From an uncultured Eubacteriales bacterium (GTDB taxonomy: Bacteria; Bacillota; Clostridia; Oscillospirales; Acutalibacteraceae), in the NCBI GenBank assembly GCA_934394855.1, contig CAKRRH010000010.1, forward strand, positions 1 to 54,572: a stretch of 54,572 bases of DNA, given 5' to 3'. Below the pieces are notes generated by a model. The model was not told where the DNA came from. It saw only the letters and a program-made list of their open reading frames with translations, and searched no databases. Position numbers and translations under genes: made by a program. Positions 50,267 to 54,572 of the stretch are shown here, piece after piece; the first letter of the stretch is position 1; each line of letters begins with the position of its first letter.

Positions 50267-51433
50267 CTATATTTTTTCAAAGCGAACGCCTTCGAGCGCC
50301 TGATTATATAATTCGTCAACGCCCTCAAACCGCTCTGCTTCTTCGACGACCGACAACTGCGGTTTTGTCCGAGGGTGCTTCGGGGTAAATACCGTACAGC
50401 AGTCCTCATAGGGCAGCTGGCTTGTTTCAAATGTGCCGATTTTTCTTGCAATTTCAATTATTTCGCTCTTGTCCATTCCGATAAGAGGACGAAATACGGG
50501 AAGAGTTGTTGCGGCGTCTGTTACGCTGAGCGCTTTCATCGTCTGGCTTGCAACCTGACCGATGCTCTCTCCCGTAATCAGCGCCTCACAGCCGTTATGA
50601 CGAGCGACCTGCTCCGCCATTTTCATCATGTACCTTCTCATTATCAAGGTTGTAAGCTCATCGGGGCATTTTCTTGCGATCTGCTCCTGAATTGCCGTGA
50701 ACGGAACATGAGCATAATTTATCTCACCCGCATATTCGCCGACAATTTTGAGTAACTTCTTCACCTTTTGCTCCGCTCTTTCGCTTGTATATGGCGGCGA
50801 CGCAAAATGAATTGCGGTGAGCTTCACACCTCGTTTTGCCATCATATATGCCGCAACGGGTGAGTCGATTCCGCCGGATATCAAAATTGCCGCTTCACCG
50901 CCGCAACCGACAGGCAGTCCGCCTGCTCCCGGGATTTGGTTTGCATGAATATATGCGTCGTTGTCACGGATCTCAACCATGATCGTGATGTCAGGGTTGT
51001 GGACATCGACCGAAATATGCGGATATGCTCTCAAAACAGCTGCTCCGACTTCGGCTGAGATTTGCGGACTTTTCAACAGAAATGCTTTATCCGCACGCTT
51101 TGCCTCGACCTTGAATGTTTTAGCATTTTTCAGCTGATCTGCCAAATATTTAGGTGCGGTTTCAAGAATAATGTCCATGTTCTTCTCAACCGCTGCGGCT
51201 CTTGAAAATGCCGCAATTCCGAATACCTTTTTGATACGCTCGGCAGCCTCGCTCATATCATATCCGCCGTCAACAGGCGACACGGTGATCGTGGATTGTG
51301 AGCGGTTTACTTTAATAAAACCGAGTCCGTTAAGCGCCGTCTTGACATTTTTCATCAATATATTTTCAAATGTCGAACGATTTAGTCCTTTAAGAGCTAT
51401 CTCGCCGTTTTTGATAAGTATTACTTCTTTCAT
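50267..51433 (-). CDS. thiI: tRNA 4-thiouridine synthase ThiI
   Basis: Adenylates U8 of tRNA and inserts sulfur to give 4-thiouridine. Residues ~1-60 are a ferredoxin-like domain, ~60-165 the THUMP domain, and ~170-385 the PP-loop ATP domain with SGGIDSP at 186-192. The Cys pair around YEDCCTVFTPKHP is present. The C-terminal rhodanese domain of the E. coli protein is absent, as in most Firmicutes. It lies downstream of a cysteine desulfurase gene that can supply the sulfur. Confidence 0.95.
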   Translation of the reverse strand: MKEVILIKNGEIALKGLNRSTFENILMKNVKTALNGLGFIKVNRSQSTITVSPVDGGYDMSEAAERIKKVFGIAAFSRAAAVEKNMDIILETAPKYLADQLKNAKTFKVEAKRADKAFLLKSPQISAEVGAAVLRAYPHISVDVHNPDITIMVEIRDNDAYIHANQIPGAGGLPVGCGGEAAILISGGIDSPVAAYMMAKRGVKLTAIHFASPPYTSERAEQKVKKLLKIVGEYAGEINYAHVPFTAIQEQIARKCPDELTTLIMRRYMMKMAEQVARHNGCEALITGESIGQVASQTMKALSVTDAATTLPVFRPLIGMDKSEIIEIARKIGTFETSQLPYEDCCTVFTPKHPRTKPQLSVVEEAERFEGVDELYNQALEGVRFEKI

Positions 51434-51478
51434 TATAATACGCTCGCTCCGTTTTGTTGTGTATTTTATGTTAATTTA

Positions 51479-52612
51479 CTATTTTACCCGAATCAGGGTG
51501 TTAATTCCCTCACAAACAGCGTTTACAAACGCTTTTGCCTCGTCCTCGGTGTTATATTTTGAAAAGCTGATTCTAAGCGCCGAGTCCGCTCGTTTTTTGT
51601 CAAACCCCAGCGCCGTTAATACATGACTTGCCTTGCCTTTTGAGCAGGCGCTGCCAGACGATATGCAAAATCCCTTTGAATCAAGAAAATGGAGCATTGT
51701 TTCACTTCGAAATCCCAAAATCGAAAGGTTGAGAACATATTCGCTTGCATTTTCGGGTGAATTTAAAACAACTCCGTCTTTTGTTTTCAATCCGTCGTAA
51801 ATTATGTCACGGATTTTTTTGACATGACGCTCATTCTCGGTCATGTTGCCGACATTCTCAATCGCCGCCGCAAATCCCTCAATCAAAACAGTAGCCTCTG
51901 TTCCGGGGCGAAGTCCCGACTGTTGCTCACCGCCGTGAATTATCGGCAAAATGCGAACGCCTTTTTTGATATATAATGCGCCGACGCCTTTTGGTCCGTG
52001 GATCTTATGCGACGAAAAGGTGAGCAAATCGATGTCGTGCATTTTCGGATAGATCGGATATTTTCCAAAGCATTGGGTTGCGTCAACATGAAGATATGCG
52101 GGTGAGCCGACCGATTTGATAATGTTTTTCAGCCTATCAATCGGGAAAAATGCACCTGTTTCGTTGTTGATCGCCATGCAGCTGACCAAAATCGTATCTT
52201 TATTTATCGCTTTTTCAAAATCGGAAACGCTCACGCTGCCCGACTCATCGGGCAAAAGCCTGATTACCTCGAACCCTCTGCGTTCAAGCTCATCGACAGC
52301 GCCAATCACCGCCGAATGTTCCATTGCCGTTGTGACGATTCGGTTGCCTCGTCTTTTCAAAGCCTCGGCACCGCCGATTATTGCAAGATTGTCCGATTCC
52401 GTGCCGCCGGAGGTGAAATATATTTCCTCGTCCTGCGCCTTAATGAACGTCGCAACCGTGTGACGGGCATTTTCAAACCGCTGGGCGGCAGTTTGCCCGA
52501 TTTTATGAAATGACGAAGGATTCCCGAAGCAGTCCATTGCGCCGATCATCGCCGATTTTACAGCGTCGCTCAGTTCTGTCGTCGCCGCATTGTCAAAATA
52601 TCCGCTTTGCAA
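51479..52612 (-). CDS. Cysteine desulfurase, NifS/IscS type
   Basis: PLP enzyme of 377 residues that removes sulfur from cysteine and passes it to ThiI or other acceptors. It begins YFDNAATTEL, has FTSGGTESDNLAI, TTAMEHSAV, HVDATQ, the PLP lysine K203 in SSHKIHGPKG and the catalytic C323 in SSGSACSKG. The start is a TTG with GGGAG about 11 bases upstream; an upstream in-frame stop rules out the nearby ATG codons. No iron-sulfur scaffold gene is adjacent, and the thiI neighbour points to tRNA thiolation. Confidence 0.95.
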   Translation of the reverse strand: MQSGYFDNAATTELSDAVKSAMIGAMDCFGNPSSFHKIGQTAAQRFENARHTVATFIKAQDEEIYFTSGGTESDNLAIIGGAEALKRRGNRIVTTAMEHSAVIGAVDELERRGFEVIRLLPDESGSVSVSDFEKAINKDTILVSCMAINNETGAFFPIDRLKNIIKSVGSPAYLHVDATQCFGKYPIYPKMHDIDLLTFSSHKIHGPKGVGALYIKKGVRILPIIHGGEQQSGLRPGTEATVLIEGFAAAIENVGNMTENERHVKKIRDIIYDGLKTKDGVVLNSPENASEYVLNLSILGFRSETMLHFLDSKGFCISSGSACSKGKASHVLTALGFDKKRADSALRISFSKYNTEDEAKAFVNAVCEGINTLIRVK

Positions 52613-52765
52613 AAATCATTCATCTCCCATTCGTTTGCATACATTATTTATTATACAATAACATCACAAATTACACAACATTTTTTTGCTCAAAAACTCA
52701 GCAATTTATAATATCGCATTTTCGAGAGGTCTGTCACAACCGAATTTATATCATTTATTATCACT

Positions 52766-54094
52766 TCACAGAATTATCGAACCGCCGTCTTTGAGTTTAT
52801 TTCGCAATGTCTTGCTGTCCACATCACATATATCAACATTTGAATCAACGCATATTGCGCCTGCAACGCCTGCCGCTTCGCCGAGCTGGTTCAAATTGAC
52901 CATGACCCTCACCGCACCGAATGCGCTTTGTTCGGCATTGATCATTCGACCAACCGCAATGAAGTTTGAATATTTTCTCTGCACAAGCGTTTTAAACGGA
53001 ATTTGATAATATTTCGGGTTGTTTTCAGTCGGCTCTCTCCATCTGCCATATGTAACGCTTGTCCTGTCTTTCCAAACCTCCGTCGTGCCGTCAAGATATT
53101 TGAAGCTGACTCCGTGGTCATCGTCATGAACATCGATTCGATATGTTCCGTTTGCAACGGCATCTTCAAAATGCTCTCCGCTGAGCAAATCATTTTCAGT
53201 CAAACGATAGTCCGTTTCATAATGATATGTATCTCTGATTCCGATGTTAGAACAAATGTCGGTCAGAATATATTTTCCATTGCCATATCTGTTCAAAAGC
53301 TTCAGCACTCTGTCAATCTGCCGTCTGCCCTCCATTTCGGCATAGGTTAGGTCGCTTGCAACCGCACAATTTACATTAAACACATGGGTATCCGCACGAG
53401 TGCAAATTGAATCGGCGCCGGGGAGTGCAAAGCTCCAGCCCCAATCGTTTGGCAGTCCGACTTCATAATGATGCTGCTGCAAAATATCCGCAACATTAAC
53501 GCCGTCAAAATTGCCGAAAACCTTGTAGCAAGGCGTCGGCGGCTGAATGTTCGGGAATGTATATCGCTTCATTTTCAAATCACGGCAAAGGTCGCCGTCG
53601 CCTGTTGCGTCAATGAAAAAATCAGCCAAAACGGCGAACCTGCCCTCTTTATTTTGCACAAAAACCGTTGTGACTCGTCCGTTTTCCGTTTGCAGTCCGC
53701 AATATGTCGTGTGAAGCATCGGCGTAATCTTCTTTTGCTCGCAAATCATTTCATCAAGCACAATTTTGAGCTGTTCGTTGTTAATTTCATATGCCGAAAC
53801 GCTCTCGTTTCCTCGATTAACCGCGCCTCGTTTTGTAAGCTCGGTTATGGTTTCAAAGGTAAGTCCGCCGATAATCTGTTCTTTGAAATCAACATCATGA
53901 AGACTGTGCCAAACGCTTGATAATGCATTTGCCGCAACACCGCCGAAGCAATTTGACTTTTCGGCAATGACCACCGAAAGCCCCATTCTTGCGGCACGAA
54001 CAGCCGCAAATGTTCCGGTGCAGCCGCCGCCTATGACGCATAAATCCGCTTTCATTAAAATCGGGGTTTCTCTTTTCGGTTCAACAACAAACAT
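52766..54094 (-). CDS. FAD-dependent oxidoreductase
   Basis: Flavoprotein of about 442 residues of the FAD_oxidored group. The Rossmann motif is ADLCVIGGGCTGTFAAVRAA followed by the acidic end VVIAEKS. A second FAD contact is FFIDATGDGDLC, and the C terminus has IAVGRMINAEQSAFGAVR and GEAAGVAG. The substrate is unknown; related proteins act on sugar- or xenobiotic-derived molecules in gut bacteria. The ATG at 54094 has GAGGTGG 5 bases upstream; a longer frame to 54115 is rejected. A single gene, 154 bases upstream of the cysteine desulfurase start. Confidence 0.9.
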   Translation of the reverse strand: MFVVEPKRETPILMKADLCVIGGGCTGTFAAVRAARMGLSVVIAEKSNCFGGVAANALSSVWHSLHDVDFKEQIIGGLTFETITELTKRGAVNRGNESVSAYEINNEQLKIVLDEMICEQKKITPMLHTTYCGLQTENGRVTTVFVQNKEGRFAVLADFFIDATGDGDLCRDLKMKRYTFPNIQPPTPCYKVFGNFDGVNVADILQQHHYEVGLPNDWGWSFALPGADSICTRADTHVFNVNCAVASDLTYAEMEGRRQIDRVLKLLNRYGNGKYILTDICSNIGIRDTYHYETDYRLTENDLLSGEHFEDAVANGTYRIDVHDDDHGVSFKYLDGTTEVWKDRTSVTYGRWREPTENNPKYYQIPFKTLVQRKYSNFIAVGRMINAEQSAFGAVRVMVNLNQLGEAAGVAGAICVDSNVDICDVDSKTLRNKLKDGGSIIL

Positions 54095-54206
54095 AACATC
54101 CACCTCATGATTCATATTAAACCCAATACTGTAATTTCTTTTTTAATTATATACACAAACCTCGGCTTTGTAAAGCCGAATCATAATCGATTTTGAATAT
54201 GAATAT

Positions 54207-54236
54207 AAAAAACACCACCCCGATTTACAGAGTGGT
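54207..54236 (-). terminator. Intrinsic terminator near the right edge
   Basis: Plus-strand ACCACCC (54214-54220) pairs with GAGTGGT (54230-54236, one wobble). On the minus strand a TTTTTT run follows (plus A's 54207-54212). It implies a minus-strand transcript entering from 54240-54400, where only a short possible frame is seen. Confidence 0.6.
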
Positions 54237-54293
54237 TTTGGTTGTTGTTAAGAGCTTTATTTATGCGGCGAAACAGCGCAATGCGCATCGGAT

Positions 54294-54383
54294 TTAAAGA
54301 TAAGTGTTTTTGAATGTATCTGTCGGCGGCCAATATTCGATGCTGTCGGATTCTGTCAGTTCGGCGGCGAAGCCGCACCGCAC
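54294..54383 (-). pseudogene. Possible 29-residue gene remnant
   Basis: A short minus-strand frame from a GTG reads VRCGFAAELTESDSIEYWPP then TDTFKNTYL and stop. Its composition and codon use look like real coding sequence from this genome, and it is followed by an intrinsic terminator, but there is no good ribosome-binding site and an in-frame stop lies just upstream. It may be the tail of a decayed gene. Not recognised. Confidence 0.25.
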
Positions 54384-54457
54384 CCATTATCTCAAAAACC
54401 GTTACAGATTATATTTTGAAGTAAGAGTGAAAAGGTAAGAAGTAATAAGTAATAAAT

Positions 54458-54491
54458 AAAAATCCCATTCACTAAAGTGAACGGGATTTTT
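54458..54491. terminator. Bidirectional terminator-like hairpin at the right edge
   Basis: AAAAATCCC(A)TTCACT (54458-54473) pairs with AGTGAA(C)GGGATTTTT (54476-54491), one mismatch, with A's before and T's after. The remaining bases to 54572 show nothing I can name. Confidence 0.7.
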
Positions 54492-54572
54492 GTGGGAGGA
54501 CTATAAAAAAGATTTTTTAGCCTTTTTAGGTTGGTATTTGTACCATTACAAAAAATCTTGAACTTTCAAGGT

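Noticed and set aside
54181..54387. 68-codon minus-strand frame with Arg-rich start
   Set aside because: It runs through the terminator at 54207-54236 and its composition is not protein-like; the overlapping 29-residue frame looks more like real coding sequence.
1..54572. CRISPR array, prophage, insertion-sequence transposase, rRNA or tRNA genes
   Set aside because: None seen on either strand; all long frames are accounted for by chromosomal genes.

Overview
The window looks like the chromosome of an anaerobic, low-GC, spore-lineage Gram-positive, most likely a cellulolytic Ruminococcus-type member of the Oscillospiraceae. The reasons are three secreted glycoside hydrolases with dockerins (GH16, GH5, GH9), two GH94 phosphorylases including a canonical cellobiose phosphorylase, a spoIIAA-spoIIAB-sigF operon, spmAB and a SpoIID-like gene. 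No cohesin or scaffoldin gene is present. I see no phage, CRISPR array, rRNA or tRNA gene.

Layout. 1-1745: rpsF-ssb-rpsR behind a consensus promoter, then a small zinc-ribbon gene. 1864-4127: a SigH-like sigma factor and the spoIIA operon. 4263-5474: acetate kinase. 5640-8367: GT2, LicD and an IspD/TarI-type cytidylyltransferase, a probable cell-envelope polymer operon. 8374-9405: a promoter, a 27-codon leader ORF, an intrinsic terminator and a methyltransferase, which looks like an attenuation system. 9479-10906: an AgcS amino-acid symporter. 11074-13672: a repeat mosaic in which two inverted composite repeats of about 0.55 kb enclose the GH16-dockerin gene. 13734-19205: two GH94 genes around a zinc-finger gene. 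19544-20083: an SCP2-like domain with a histone-H1-like tail. 20294-24637: spmA-spmB, a GT4, a cyclophilin and an AEC transporter. 24683-30330: valS, LysR, CarD, Sir2 and NUDIX genes. 30413-38781: GH5-dockerin, small envelope and housekeeping genes, two peptidoglycan peptidases, glyA and rarA. 38992-42940: an HtrA protease and GH9-dockerin. 43029-54094: htpG with a perfect CIRCE operator, tcdA, a SpoIID-like gene, a class B sortase, cinA, thiI, a cysteine desulfurase and an FAD oxidoreductase.

How the genes fit together. The dockerin enzymes would cut beta-glucan and cellulose outside the cell, and the GH94 enzymes would phosphorolyse the imported disaccharides inside it, saving ATP. Acetate kinase fits a fermentative end-product pathway. 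ThiI and the cysteine desulfurase form a tRNA-thiolation pair. GT2/LicD/cytidylyltransferase, GT4, VanY-type and M14 peptidases and the sortase deal with the envelope.

The most unusual feature is the repeat mosaic at 11.07-13.67 kb. A roughly 250-bp, gene-free element with several conserved stem-loops lies between hairpin units, and the whole arrangement occurs twice in opposite orientation around the GH16 gene. The leader-peptide attenuator at 8.4 kb and the SCP2/histone-tail fusion are the next best candidates for new biology. All calls come from reading the sequence; no database search was run.
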